Shown one piece after another: positions 1 through 14,284 of a DNA stretch of 64,000 nucleotides. How positions within the stretch are numbered: the first letter of the stretch is position 1; each line of letters opens with the position of its first letter. The notes under the pieces were generated by a model, which searched no databases, was not told the origin of the DNA, and saw only the letters and a program-made list of their open reading frames with translations. Source of the stretch: Paulownia fortunei (taxonomy: Eukaryota > Streptophyta > Magnoliopsida > Lamiales > Paulowniaceae); NCBI GenBank assembly GCA_019321725.1, contig CM033119.1:18860694-18924693 (forward strand). Reading direction: 5' to 3'. Both the position numbers and the translations under genes were made by a program.

Positions 1-1800
1 GCTAAATATGAGTAAAATGAACCAAATTTGGATTCAGGAGATAATGTTTAGACAATGGGATTGAGTATATCATAAGAAAGAAATCCCATAGAAAAGAGAG
101 CTTCATGTACAAATTTAGTGAAAATTGTACTTTCCCACAATGCGATTTCCATATTCTGATTTATCAAAAAGAGGAGTTATGCTGTACATATTTTAAACTT
201 TTTCATGGAAGTTGTCACCTTTTTCGCTTACCTTCAGTTTGAGATGAATTAATAGCATTAAACACAAAATATGTACTAATTATTTAGCATTTAACAAAAT
301 ACATTCTGACCTATGGTGACAATATATTTTTATAGGATATAAATGTTAATTGGAAACTTTAGTAATTCATAAACGCATATAAGGGGATTTTTAGGTCCTA
401 AGAAATCATAATCATCATCATCATCCTCGTACCACACACACAAATCCAGATTTACTTGTATCTAGGTTCTTATGTTTATTCCTCTACTTCTTCTATTTTG
501 TTTCATTTCTCAAGTAAGAGTTCTGGTTTCTTGCATACGAGTTCTGTTGTCTCTTGGATAAGAATTTCGTCTTATTTGATGTTTGGTCTAGTGGACAAAA
601 GATATGATGAAGAAAGTTTGGCTGCAATTAATAAATGTTTTAATGGACCAACCTCGACCATGCCTCAGCATTGCTCAAAAAATGGATCGAAAATATGCTT
701 GCATGTATTATAATTTTTCTTTTCATAGATATCCAGTGTGAGCTTCAAAATGTATGCTTGGTGTCTCTTCAAGCAGCCTATTCTCGTATTGTATTTATTA
801 TCTCTTGCATTGTGTAATGCGGATTGAATGAATTGCAATGACTAATAAAAAAATAAGAAAGGGAAAGCAAACTCGCGAATACAGATCAAAGTAAAGATTG
901 TTAATGGGAAATTGACAATAGATACCTTTCCTGTTTTATGTCTTCTATATGAAGAAGAGAAACATTTGATTTGTGCTTTTGTATCGTTTATCATTTTGTA
1001 CTTGATATTTAGTTTAAAAACTTGAAAACCATATGACTGACAATTTGAAGAAAAACAAGGTTTGAATTAATATATTGTTGGATGATATAGTAATGAGCAA
1101 AGATGCCTAGAATGGGACCCAAAACAGAGGGAAATCTATAATATGCAAACTAAATAGTCGGCATAATTGTAGAGAACACAATGGGGAGACAGACAGGAGC
1201 CTCCCTTGAATAAGAGCTCAAGAATATACGAACATGTAATGGCATTATGGCACCAAGTGTAACACTATGATGCATTTATATGGCCACACCCATAATCTTC
1301 TTGGGTCGAAATTGTGCAACAAGTCACCTTAATGACTTGAGATGCATGGTGGTTAGAGTAGGAAGAGTTCAAGGCACCGCACGAACAAAGATGCATTAGT
1401 GCTATACAAACAAGTCATCTTTAAGACTCGAGATGGTGCTATTCACTCTTATTGCATATAGAGATTAGTATTCACTCGTTTGCTCCCATTTAGAAAATAT
1501 GGGCCCAGGTCGAGACAGAATTCATGTAGGGACTCTAACAACTTAGCCCAGTTGATTAACCAGCTAGAGGCCACCCCAGATTGTCCCATGGCTAATCCCA
1601 AATCTGAACCCCCGTCCCCAAATTTTTTCCTAAACACAGCCTTTTTCAATGAAATTCCCAGCTGAACAAATTACGAATGAAAATGCAGAAATTTCGAGTT
1701 CGCTGCAAAGCAAAGTTCAGACAAATTTGATAAAAAAGGATTCACAACATTGAACAATATTGCAAACTCTTAAGTAACCGAAACGGGGGGACAAAAGGAA
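1..1800. other. Left-edge stretch, no identifiable gene
   Basis: No open reading frame here resembles a protein family I know. A short ATC trinucleotide run lies near 410-426. Around 456-830 the plus strand is T-rich and ends in an AT-rich tract with AATAAA-like words, so it could be the 3' end of a gene entering from outside the window; this is a guess. At about 1318-1345 and 1407-1435 there are two related copies of a short partly palindromic word (caagtcaccttaatgacttg and relatives), which looks like mobile-element debris. The segment from about 1700 to 2083 is probably the 3' untranslated region of the downstream ARID gene. Confidence 0.4.
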
Positions 1801-2083
1801 GTCTTAATTTATTTAATCACGGATCCTGTTTGTCTTACATTGAAGACCTGAGCTAATGGGGCGGTTGCAACAGGAAAAGCCTCCATAATGTTCTCACTAA
1901 CAACTTCAATCTAAACTTAGAAAGACCTCTAAAATCTAATCTGCAAACACAATCATACACATGTAATGGTCAAAGCTACTCATTCACAAAGCTAGAAACT
2001 TCTGCAAGAATTGGTTGCTACCAGAGGTTCACCTGTTGTTTGAAGGGATTTTGACTTCTTTGAAAAATGGTGAACCTTGCAAT

Positions 2084-3533
2084 TTAAATATTTGACAGCT
2101 CAAAAGGAACGCGGACAAAGAGACGTCCATGCAGGCTAACCACAGCAGAAGTCTGAAGTGGATCGATCCTTGCAGGTAGGCTGACCACCTGAAAACCAAC
2201 CAGTAGAATGTTATTCCTAAACATTAACGTATCAAATTAAAACAAAATGAAAAACATTCATGCATAAAAATGTACACAAGCTGCCATCCAATATCAACTA
2301 AATGGTGAAAGTGTGCCTATGATACTCCACCAGATAGCTTTTTAATTTTTATTGTTACAAAGCACTCAACAAAACAAAAGGTGAAATGGCAAAAGAGAAA
2401 ACAATGCATAGAGGGGAGATGCAGTAGATCTAAAAAGAAAATTGGAAAAATCAGAAGAATAGTTAACAAAATGGCATAAGCAAATATCCAAATTGGCCAG
2501 TCTAGGCTTAGAAAAGAGGTACTATGAATAATAATATCTTCCATTTCATTTTGATAATGGAAAATCATGGAGTTCTGTAGTTAAAAACTTAGCACATGAA
2601 ACAATTCATCAGCTTCTGATTGTAAATAGGACAAACAATTAAGTCCATATACATGTCATATTTAAGAAAAGGTGGGGGCAGGAATACCTTTTTGAATGGT
2701 GTAATCCCCCAGGGATTATCAACTTGCTCAGGCTGACCTGTTATGACCAAACGACCAGCAGGATCTGACTGAACTCGCACCTAAGCCACCAATAAGTGCA
2801 TGAATGTCATTTGCTGTCTTAATTTACAATCTCACATTGAGAAAATGCAATTACATCATGCGCAATAATACATGAGTTCTTAAGGGAGAGAATCCCACTA
2901 TAAGTAAATTTCTTGTTAGTGGTTACCCATCAGAAAATATGACGAAAGCGTACAAACATAAATTTAGGTGAACAGGAAGAGCAAATCATTAAACAAAACT
3001 ACAACAAAGATTGGAAAAAGTGGAAGAATAGTGAATTATCCCAGTAAAATTGGTGGGGAGAAGAACAGTAAAAAACAATATCCGTGTAAGAAGCTCCTAT
3101 TTAACTCTATGATCAATAAACTGCATCCACAAATAATGATGTAAGAGGACTCTCTATACAGTCCACTAAAATGAAAAGCCTTAACAAATTACACAACCGG
3201 AAAGAGTACAACCTCGTATTTTTTTTAGAAACTTCATAACTGAATTTGAGTGGATCCAGAATATATTTCTAAATAGAGACAGATATATGCACCATAGTAT
3301 ACCAAACAACTCACGAAAGATGATAGATACACAACTATCCATTTAGCATTTGCTTTATTGTTCTGACAACTAATCATGCCACAACCCACCAATTTCTGCA
3401 ACAGTGGTGATAACATGGTTATTTGCTTTAATACAATTTTTAAATCAGCATGATACCCTCCAAATAAAGAAACGATATAGAGAAGGATATGAACAACACA
3501 TAATTTTAATCAGAAAACAAGTGATAAATATGG

Positions 3534-3581
<48 letters not shown>

Positions 3582-6500
3582 TATCTTATTTTATTTTTTT
3601 TGGTGGGGTGGGAGGGGCGGGGTGCATGAAACAATCAACAGCCATGGAAGATAAAGGACATTGTGCAATAAAAAGTCAGAGAGTGCACACCTCTTCACGT
3701 AGAAGCCCTGGGACTAGGGCATAAACCTCGAAACAATCTTTCTGCACACATAAAACCAGTCACAGTCAATTCTTTCCATGCATGCACTTGAATGCGTGCA
3801 GTGTGAAGAGAGTGTGGAAGATTTTGATGCAAACATACCGTTTGGCGTACGTTGATCTTCACCCAATCAGCTGGAGGCCCAACATCAACAACTGATGTGA
3901 CCAGTCTACCAAACAAATAGCAGTCAGGAAAAAATCAATAGCTAATCAAAAATGATAGAAAAGGACAACATCGTCACAATGTTAGGTATTCGATTTTCTG
4001 TGTAAAATTAAAAGAAGGGGAGGGGGGGGGGTGTCTGCAGGAGAAAAGAACACATATGAAGCAACTATGCCACAGAAAAGCAATCATCCAATTTCAAAAT
4101 ACCAGCTTCACTCAAATTCTTTTTGTACAGGCTTGTTACTTTGGCAAAGTAGTCAATCCCATGCTATGGCAAATATACTTGGAAAGCAACATAGAGGCAT
4201 AGCAAGCTTAACAACTTCCAATGTTCTAAGATTACAAAGTTCTACTGCAACCCGTTAGAAGAACCATGCTGTCAAACATGACAAATATATTGGTAAACAA
4301 AAATATTCTGGAAAACTACGTATAAATTTCTAGCACAATAAGAAGCATTTTAATCTTCCGTATTCATATTGACTGCTAAGCATCCTTTTGAATTGGACTT
4401 GCCAAGCAGGTATCTTTTTCAATATAAACCCTACGTATAGATCCCACACACCAAATACCCGAAACAGTAGAAGTTTGTTGCCTAAAGTGCTAAAGTCATC
4501 ACTGTTACTACATAAGCACAAATTAAGACCTCAAGCAGCCAAACAAACCATCTGCCTGCGAGCAAATTGGTGGCATGCTTACAAAGTCACCAACAGTTCT
4601 TGCACAAGGACAAACTAAAAAAGGCAAGATACAGTATTTAATATGTATAGACCAGAAATATGGGTGGCAATATGGTTAAGTATTCATGGATCAAATCCAG
4701 TATGATACAAGAACCAGTGGAATGATCACTCAATTTGAAAGTATGGATCTAGTCTGGTTGGATCATATTGCATGTTCGAATGTGAATAAAAATGAATCTG
4801 ATTAGAAGTGGAGACATTTATTTGAAATCAAAAATCATTTCGCACACACATATCTATAATCACAATAGTATACACAAAATAAAAAAGAATATAAATACCC
4901 TCAAACTAAAACAAAATAAAAATATTCCTAAGGCCCAAGCCCAAGGACTGCCACTCCATCTTGGTAGACAACTAAACTTCAGTTACAATTTTAATCTTGT
5001 TGATGTATTTAAGGGCTAAAAAAGCAAGGTGGACTTTATGGATCAATCCAATAATTTGGATCAAATCCATTCTGTACCCAAACCCTATCAGATACAATGC
5101 ATCTATATGACACTCCACGAAAGAATCCAATGAAATATTATTACACGGAAAATGAGATATCAGTTACACTTGTGACGATATACAACTAAAAAGTCAATTT
5201 CAACTCAACTAACAAGCTGAACTTACAGTATACAACAAATATAAGCCTAGTACTGGCAGAAAACCAAAAGAAAGTGCAACTAATCAAATATAACCAAGGC
5301 TTAACTGCTTTGATGTTTCAGTTCGAGCGGCCTTGACTGAGTGCTCCACTTCATTTGGTCTCTTCTGCTTGAGTGAGCCTAAATCCACATGCCCAATTCA
5401 GAATAAACCAACAAAGCAACAAAAAAAAAAAAGTGATCCCAAGATGAAGCAGAGTTAATCCATATCTACAGTTCCAAGAGATTAATTGAAAAAGGAGCAT
5501 ATACAGTAAAATTCTTAACAGAAACTAGCTTACCAATGCTTTTGACATTTTTCTCACGCTTCGCCATATTGTTAAGATTCTTGTCCTATCAAAGCATAAT
5601 CGAAGAAAATTAAATAATAAACTATTGCTGCATACTGCCAACAGAAGTCAAAAGATGAGCTTTAAGATGCTAATTTCTACAAACCTTTATTACAGGCTCA
5701 CCAACCTCACCATAACCAAAAAGGCGTTGGACATGCCAACCTTGCATAGCACGAGCAGCAGCATCTCTTCTAGCTCTTCCTGATCCTGATCCTTGATAGC
5801 CATTGCCCTATGTAGTTATTTCAGATAATAAAAAATGTATGATGAACACTGAGGTTTAAGCAATTTATTATGTTTTCCCATAGCTACACCCAAAACACAC
5901 ACATGAATCTACAAATCTAAATAGATGCAGACCACACACAAGGGACAAGGATAGATATGCATGCACAAGAAATTGCAATTACGCTTATATATTAGCACAT
6001 AGAAGGAGGTAGGGGAGAGGGAGGGACATTTAAGCCATCAAAATTTCTTGCACACACTAGTGAAAGCCGATTCAAAATCCTCTGTCTACATCTCCTCTAC
6101 TAGCATGCAAAAGAATGAGAGGCATTAAAGCTAAGGCAACATTTACATATCAACAAATGATGTCTTTAAAATCATACATGTGCAACTGCAAAATTCATTA
6201 ATATCATAAAATGTTTTAATTTTCTAAGTTCTAGAGGGCAACATTACAGGGTTGGACTCTTTACACAACAATAAGCGAGAGTAAAGTAAAAAAAATAAAA
6301 AAATGTCATAACAAGGTTTATACTTCCATTGTGCCATAATAAAACCCAATACATGTACTACCAGATATACTGCAGGGAGAAACACAAAAAATAGAGAAAA
6401 AAAATTAGATTCAACTAAAAATTAAGCTAACAAGAATGCAAACTAACCTCACTGTCAGCACCAGAAGCTTCAGGGAGCATTGCCACGGGGAGTTGAAGCT

Positions 6501-9500
6501 CACCACTTTGTCTCTTATGCCTTTCAAATTCTAGAAGAGACTAACGCAGATATATGGGGAAATTGTCATTTAATTGCGAAAAAAGATAGGACTTAATTAT
6601 AATGGATAAACAAAGAGGAACCACATCCTTAAAAGAGCAATCACAATAAGAATGCATACTTTTCCTGTTCTAGACTCATCTCTTTCACAATTGTCATGGG
6701 GTGAATAGGATATCCAGTTAAAGTCATATGTACATGCAATCATTCAAACACATAAAGGAAATGTACGACATAATATATACTTAATGTTCATTTCACTGTT
6801 CCAGTTGAAACCAAAATGTTGCAAAATTAATAAAATCTTTTACCGCAAAAAGCTGAATTAGGTCCCTGCAGAAGAATTCCACAACTTCTGGTGATGGATG
6901 GAAATACGACTGTGAGAACAACAAAAAAGGGAAGTCGGGCCAGAATTGTTACCTTCTCATAGAAAATGCGGAATGTCCAAGAAACTGTTGTACAAGTCCT
7001 GCCCAAGTAAAGACAAGTCCATTGAATCAATTTTAGATTCATTATATTTTTCAAAAAACAATCAAATTGTTGATATATAACAGGCTGTATAAGTAATGAA
7101 AGCCAAGTAAGAACCTGATCTAGAACTTTTAATTACAGTAAGATTTATTTTGAATTTCATGACTACATGATCATTTATTTACTAATCCACTGATCAAACC
7201 TATTCCAACAGAGCACATATCAAACATTTGATAACAATTGCTTGCTGTTTAGAAAACCAAAAGAAGTTCTTGGAAAATAACTTTACAAGTTTGATAATGT
7301 ATCAGTAACCCCACATCAGAATTGCTGAAAAAGTAATGTAAAAAAAAATACTCGCACTCAAAAACAAACAAGAAGAATTTCCACAAAAAGCCTTACTTTG
7401 GTGGATGAAATGACTCTCCCACCTGCCGCCACAACTTGGATCCAGTTACCTATTCAGAGATACACAAATTTATAAATACTTAAACAGCAGCACAGAACAT
7501 TACTATCTAAACCATTGCTTTATTACTATAATGTCATCATGATTATATTTAATAGTTGATGCGAGTAATTAAACCAAAGATACTTAAAGAAGTTTAAATT
7601 TCAAGAGCAGAATAACATAACTTGAGATAGTAGATAATAGAGCCAGTGCTAATTACTAAGTTTGTACATCAAAACATAATGGTAAAGATTGCAGAGTCAG
7701 GCTTTTAATATGATTTTTCCTCAAATTTGAATCATACTAGCATATTCCTACCTCAAATTTTCCATGTATTTGAAACACAGTTGCAAAATCCTAGCAGACT
7801 TCATTTGAAATTTCTTTTCTTAAGCATAGTCCAGCCAAAAATAAGTTATAAAGCTTCTTCTATATAGTATGTAAGCTTAAAAGTTAACAGTGTATTTAAG
7901 GGAAACATGACAAATCCGCAGCAAAGAAACAAACAAATAATTACCACCTAGATAAAATATCACTCTTACAGCAGTTAACGACTTTTTCTCAACATGGTTT
8001 CTTCACAGTTTCACTGTCCATGTTCATTTTGCACTTCCAATAAAACTTTCATAAAATTCCCCTTTTCAAAGGTCCAATGGCAGATAATGAGCTGATGTGG
8101 AAGCAAAATATTTTCTTTGTTTTAGCAAAATACTACTCAGTTAATACTACAAGTATAGTGGGAGTACAAGAAAGAGAAAATGAGGCAAGCTCCTTTTTTA
8201 TGGTGGGGGAAAGAGGGGGTGGTATCAATTGGAGCAGGAAAAAGCTACAATGGGAAAGTTTTTGCAAGTAAATTTAAATCAGCATAAATCTAGAGAAACA
8301 ATTTCATACTTTAAGAATTGGTTCCAAGCATCATAACCAATAAGCATGTCAAATATTTCCAGATCATGTGCATATACAGGAAACCACATGGAAAAAAATG
8401 AAATAATGGGTGTTCACTTAGGCCAACCAGAACACAGAGAAATCAAAAGGGCATAATTCATTCAAGAATATGCGGGCAAGATAAAGTACATTGTACTGCC
8501 AAAAAACACCTATACTGATAACCCACATCAATTCAATAGAAAACTTAGTCAAGTTGGCAACTTCTTTTACTCTAGCTATGTACAAATTTTGGTCATCATT
8601 GGCATGACAATAAAGGATAAAAACAATTCCTTTGAGAGAGGATTCACGCATAGATATCATCACATTCACCACAGTTAGACAGTACAGTTACAATTCTCAA
8701 ATTGACAGCAAGTGTGACAACAAAGTGCAAAGTTAGGCTCAACCACAAAAGGAGTAACAATGTGAATACAACAATTTTATATCTGTAGCATTAAAAAAAA
8801 AAAAGGCAGTGAGCTTTAGGTGGTATATATCTGTAGAATATGCCCGCCATAGATTTGGAATGCAATAAGATTTCATGCCCTAAATCATGTAGACAAAGGT
8901 TAATTGAACATAAAAGAATATGGGACAATTGAATAATATTTGATGCGGTACTGTCTAAGAAAGCAAGGAAGATTATGTTCAATAAAATTCAACTGCTAAG
9001 GTGAAACTCATCCTAGAGGAAGATTCATTTTCGAAATCAGGCCCATATAACAAGTTGCGTGATATCCAACAATTGACAACATTAGATGAAGTAATTTGTT
9101 ACATAGAGCTACTTTCTCTTAATTCATCACAGATGAAAAGAAGAAAGCATAATGCAGTCTGGCGACCTTTCTGATTTAGAAGCATAACTTTTTCACTTTT
9201 GTCTTGCCTGAATTTCTGTCAGGTAAACTGAACTTCTGCGGATCTGAAGTCTCATATATGTCTAAAGTTTCATGTACATACGTATGTACCTACCTAGTAC
9301 CTACCTACGCATGCGCGCGCACACACACACACACATCAATATCTTAGTGACAAGAAATAATAAATTTGAGTATGCAGTGCAGAAAATAAAAGAGCATTGG
9401 AAACAATATGACATGCATACCCTGTCATAGCCACCCAATCTAATCACAGCTCTCCATAACCTAGAAGCCAACAAGGTAAGAAATAAATCGTTACCCAAGA

Positions 9501-10782
9501 ACAAAGTAACAATAAAATAAATGCACAGCATACTTACTTCAGGCAATTTAGTGGCTGCCCATAAAATTTTGGTGGTTTAAAGTCCATTGCCCTCTCGCGA
9601 TAAAAACTTTCAAGTTCCTTCATGAATGCTGCTTGATCTTCTGGTGTTCCATCATCACCCTCTGCCATCTAACAATGAAGAAGAACGATAAACAATGGAA
9701 ATTTGTAATGGTCTCCACTTCATGACTACTTACAATCATATAATTTTAGTTATGCTATCTTCTGGTATTAATTCTATTACCAGAGGTAGGGCTGCTTGAG
9801 TAAAAACAGTCTTGACTATTTCTCCACTGTGGTCTCCAGCCTTTGCAGGCGAATATCTGACAAGGGAATTGGGTGTAGCAGCTTCATGCTGGTTTGGAAC
9901 TGAAGAATCATCACCTTCATTTTTGGTTGAAGTTTCAACAGTCTTGGCATTCCCATCAGTTAAAGGGCTAGCAAGAAGTATTTCCTTACCCTGTTCTTTC
10001 GGTTCATCATTAACTGCTTTATCTTCTTTCACATTAGCTGCATCTTCCATTTCTTTGTCCCCACCCTGTGGAACCTCATCTAACGCAGCATTCTGACTTT
10101 GAGGAGCTTCATTTAAAGATAATTCAGTTGGAAAATGCCTATTTTCCTTAGGATCACTCCCATTGTCAGCATTTTCATTTGTCATTTCTTTCCTTGCAAC
10201 ATGTTCAACATTATCTCCATCCTCCCTTCCAGCACCTTTGTGCTTTTCCGTTGCAGCATCTCCACTGGGATTTTCCTCCATCACATTTTTAACAGGCTTT
10301 CCACCTTCCACACCTTTCTCAGCAGAGTTCTCTTCTTTCACCCCACCAATAGTAGCACTCTGTTCAATCACTTCATTCTTGGCATCAGTTTGCTTGTCCA
10401 CTGTTCTTCTAGCAGCAGTTTGCTCTTCAACATTAGTTTTGGTGCTGCGTCTCTCTTCATCCTTACTTTTGGTATTGATTTGTTCCCCCATTGATCCCAC
10501 AACATCCATTGGCTTATTGGTCTCGCTTTCACAGTTAGTTCGGTCTTCCATCTCACACTTATCAGTGGTCTTGTCTTTTGCTTCTTTTTTCAATTTATTT
10601 AGGTCTTCACCCCCATTCTCACTTTTATTTGCATCCCCTGCAACAGTAACCGCAGAGGGAAATTTTTCTCCTTTGATTTCAATCTTAGCACCAAGGACTT
10701 TACTTTCTGACCCTTCAATATTATTTCCCGAACCATGATCGTTCTTTCCGGCATCCTCCATTTCTACATCATTTTTACTCAT
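2084..10782 (-). CDS. ARID5: ARID domain protein with C-terminal HSP20-like domain (ARID3/ARID5 type)
   Basis: Probable DNA-binding chromatin or transcription cofactor of the plant ARID3/4/5 class, acting in the nucleus. Coding exons, in minus-strand order: 9781-10782, 9538-9668, 9421-9460, 7397-7449, 6953-6998, 6448-6540, 5685-5807, 5534-5585, 5306-5378, 3839-3905, 2688-2780 and 2084-2188. They total 1878 nt, or 625 residues, with phases that close at every junction. Residues 1-334 are a Lys/Glu/Asp-rich, probably disordered tail with no domain. About 340-430 is the ARID fold (FMKELESFYRERAMDFKPPK, LWRAVIRLGGYDR, GSKLWRQVGESFHPP, FRIFYEK). A basic linker follows (GRARRDAAARAMQGWHVQRL). About 538-622 is an alpha-crystallin/HSP20-like beta domain (SVVDVGPPADWVKINVRQT to GRLFVRVPFEL). 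The start at 10782 is the first ATG of the long first exon. The donor of that exon was set at 9781 because read-through meets an in-frame TGA about 40 nt further on. ARID3 and ARID5 cannot be separated by eye. Confidence 0.9.
3537..3576 (+). repeat. (TC)n microsatellite in an ARID intron
   Basis: About 20 uninterrupted TC units lie in the intron between the exons at 2688-2780 and 3839-3905. The run is followed by a T-rich and then a G-rich stretch. Useful as a length marker; no function is implied. Confidence 0.95.
9318..9335 (+). repeat. (CA)n microsatellite in an ARID intron
   Basis: A short CA run preceded by alternating GC (atgcgcgcgc), just downstream on the minus strand of the 40-nt exon 9421-9460. 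A purine-pyrimidine alternating tract like this is simple sequence; nothing more is supported. Confidence 0.9.
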
Positions 10783-10790
10783 ATTGAAAT

Positions 10791-11194
10791 CTATTCAAGA
10801 CATTATATTGCATCCATCAGAGATTTAATATAGATACCTCTATAATCAAGAAAAGGAAAAAAGAAAAAAGAGAAACCCACGAACAAAATTACAAAATAAA
10901 AACTACCACCCATTCATTACAGAATAAGCACAAATTTCCATTGATTTTTATTCTCCAGAGCAATCGCAACAATTTTAAACCCTAATTCCGTAGAAAAAAC
11001 CAAAAAAAAAAAAAAAAATCTTTAACCTTTTTTGCATGAATAAAAACCCCACAACCAATACAATGGGCCAACATTAAAAACACCAGTCACAAAAAAAAAA
11101 TGATATTCGGTTCCATTCAAATTCCAGATTCACATGCAGTCCGAAATTTGATATGCATTCAAAAGGCATGCGCGTAAATGGGCGAAACACTTGC
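10791..11194 (-). other. Probable GC-AG intron in the ARID 5' leader
   Basis: On the minus strand, a GC-rich leader exon (above 11195) reads into CAG/GCAAGT. This matches the strong donor consensus seen in the minority GC-AG intron class. An acceptor ending TTGAATAG lies only eight bases upstream of the ATG at 10782. Joining them removes 404 nt of AT-rich, poly-A-bearing sequence from the leader. No GT donor of similar strength is obvious nearby. The call rests on consensus alone. Confidence 0.45.
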
Positions 11195-11250
11195 CTGAAA
11201 CAAGTCACGGCGACGACGGTGGCCAGAGCTCAGGGAGGTTGCAATGGTGG

Positions 11251-14200
11251 TGCAATCAAATCTAGGGTTGGCTTATTTTTTGTCAGTTAGAGCAAAATGA
11301 GGAGGCATATGTGTGCAAATTTCTGCACGTGTACAATTCCAGTCCAAATTTTGGTTAAAAAGGAAAAGAAAAAAGGGAAGAAAATAAAATGAGGAAAGCT
11401 TTATTTATAAGGTAAGCATTGATACAGGTGTTTCACTGCTATACGGCGAAAGGTTAGGGCAGAGGTAGAGAGAGAAACTACCTTCAAACGCCGGAGAGAG
11501 AGAGAGCACGGGAAAGAAAGGCCTGCTTCTGCGGTTGCCTAGTTCAAAAGAACGATGTAACAACACCTGGATATGGGACGTACAAATGTGAATTGTCTGT
11601 TCTACCCCCTCTGAATTTTGACCTTTTTAATTATTACTGCTGTTATTTTGTAACCTATGAGTTTATAGATTGAGGAAATATTTAATTTTATGTGGGTTTA
11701 TTGTTAGGTGATTGAGAATTATTACTATAATCTTCAAAGATTATTGACAAAGATTGAAAAAGATGTGATTTTGGATTTTTTCATATTTGTTGTTTCACAA
11801 TTATAGAAAATGAAATTTGATTCGATATTCCAAAGATATATTTTTTGTGCCGTGTTTTCTACATTTTTATTAAGTGTGTTGATAGCAATTAAAAAAGTGT
11901 GAGAAGACCTTACTGAGCTTTTATTTTGATAACATCTCCATATTCCTTGCTTCTAAATTGTTATTGTACTGAATTTATAAAATAGACAATAGAATTTACT
12001 ACTAACTTTTGAAAATGTTTTTTTTTTTTTTTTTTATGCGTGTGCAGTTTCCATTTCTATTAATTCACATTGACTACACTTAAAAAGATTTACTTTAATA
12101 AAATCTATATAGTTGAAAATTTACTACATATATTTATTATATCGTATCAGTTTACGATAATGATATACTCAACACATTGTAATCTAAAGCAATCTAGTAA
12201 TTTATTTTAACAAAATCTCCATAGTTGAAAATAAAGTCGACAAATCAGCTACATAAATTTATTTTATCGCGTCGATTTTACAATAATATTATACTTAACA
12301 TATGGTAATCTAAAGCAATCTACTAAGATTTCTTATATATATTTATTTTTTTCCCTGGTTAGTGAAATAATTTTGATTGTCCATCCAGTCAAAGGGTTCA
12401 AATCTCACACCATCTCAAAATAAATGTCAGCATTAATGCATATTACCTAAAATGCAATTTTGGTGTGAATGGAAATATTTTTTTCTGGCAAAACTAATTT
12501 ATGATCTGGTTAAGATTGATTTTGGTAGACTAACCAGCGACAACCATCGAAACAAAAGCCCTGAAGAATTGCCCGATTCAGCCCAACTCATTCTGGCCCA
12601 AAGAATTCGTGTTTCCAAAGCCCAGACCATTGCTACTAAAACTGAACTTCAGCCCAAAATAGTTTGGGCCATATTAAGAGGGCTGGATAAATTGTATATC
12701 CTATCCAGTAAGATGTTTTCTTTCCTCATCAATGGCCCATTACATAGGCAAAGCCCCATGTCATCAGGCATGGATTTGTATACTGGATCCCACATGGGAG
12801 GCCTGATCCAGAGTCCAATAAAATTTTCCAGCCCATAATACTTTCTGTGAAGACCAAATTGCCCCTTGCTTTATAAATATCAAGAAGGAAACCAGACAAG
12901 GGGAGCCATCAGAAATTGTCACCAAATTGCCCCTTCCTTACATTTAATTAGACATTTTCTCTTTATTATGAGGAGGGGTAGGGAGCTTTCCACGTGAATT
13001 TTAACACAAGTTTCGTAACTACTATTAACTATTTGGTCCAATATGACCCGTGATTAAATCGTACAATAATTGAATTTAAATAATTTAGTACTGTTTCAAA
13101 TTCTTGCATATTTATTAGACTTTTGTCGAGTGAACATGTGTAGACTAATGTAAATATTGCTTTGTCTAACTGACGGAAAAAAAAAAAAAAAACGCAGCAA
13201 TTAAATATTAAAAAAATGAATTTTCAATTGTTATATGAATTTTTAAGCTCTTCAATTCACGACATTAAAAATTCGACTTGGTAAATTATACATTATTTAA
13301 AATTCATGTTTAAACGACTTTAAGTTTTTTAATATTCAAATTCCCATTTAACGCTTCTTCAGTTAACTTTTTGCAGTGTATTAGATAAATTTGTTTTAAT
13401 ATTTCTCAAATTTTAAAAGAGAAATACATAACTCAAGATTTATTAATTAAGTTTGATTGTAGTAGTGTAAAAAGAAGTGGGTTAAAGTTAAATAAGTTAA
13501 GAATTAAAAAAGAATAGATAATTAGTTGCAATAAAAAAAAAAAAAAACATATATATATCAAAAACCACACAATTCTCATAACCAAAATAGTTGATACCAA
13601 CAAACCTAATTTTGTAGTTTCTTTCATGGATTGGACCATGACTAAAGAGCTTACGCTGTATTCCCTACGTCATGTGAGTCATCTCTCAACAGAAAATGAC
13701 TTTAGCATATTTGTGTTATTACCATATAACTACATATACCAATAACAATTTCACTAAGTACAAAAAGTAGAGCAAACACCGTCCAGAATATTAATACTTA
13801 ATTTTCACTATTCAGTCCAATATATATATGTTTATTTATTTTCATGAAGAGCGTACTGATGGTGTAACCACGAATGGAATCAAAAAATTTAATTTTGAGA
13901 GACGAGACAAATATTTTTATTTATATAAAAAAAATAAGAATTTAAAAGGAATAAAAGTTTAAATTTAATTTATTTAACATCTAAAACTTAAAATTATAAA
14001 TAAAACAGAAGAACTAAAATTATTAAAAAAAAAAATTAAAATCTAATTTAATTAACATATAAAACTTAAAATTTTAAATGAAAAACGAACTGAATCCAGC
14101 TTCGTCACTTGGTATACCTAATCTTCATCATCAGCCAAACCCTTTGTCTTGTCATGTGCAGAAACAATTTCATTTTTTCTTCCTTTTGTTGTTTTTTTTA

Positions 14201-14252
14201 TCCCCTTTATTGTGCAACTCAAGACAAGGGGTTTGGCTGATGATGGAGCAAC

Positions 14253-14284
<32 letters not shown>

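Noticed and set aside
456..713. 85-codon frame near the left edge
   Set aside because: A T-rich start and no family resemblance. A 3' exon of an outside gene is possible but cannot be supported.
1449..1665. Overlapping 61- and 66-codon frames on opposite strands
   Set aside because: Composition looks protein-like on the minus strand, but there is no motif and no exon partner. It may be 3' flank of the ARID gene.
10163..10738. 191-codon plus-strand frame (and a 119-codon one at 10135-10494)
   Set aside because: Both are antisense shadows of the Lys/Glu-rich first exon of the ARID gene. Their Ser/Phe/Leu-rich composition is what the complement of such codons gives.
12350..12420. Possible tRNA or SINE promoter (GGTTCAAATC)
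   Set aside because: No cloverleaf can be drawn and no A-box sits at the right distance.
12452..12838. 128-codon plus-strand frame in the spacer
   Set aside because: No recognisable motif, no splice context, and it begins in AT-rich repeat-like sequence. Treated as chance or transposon debris.
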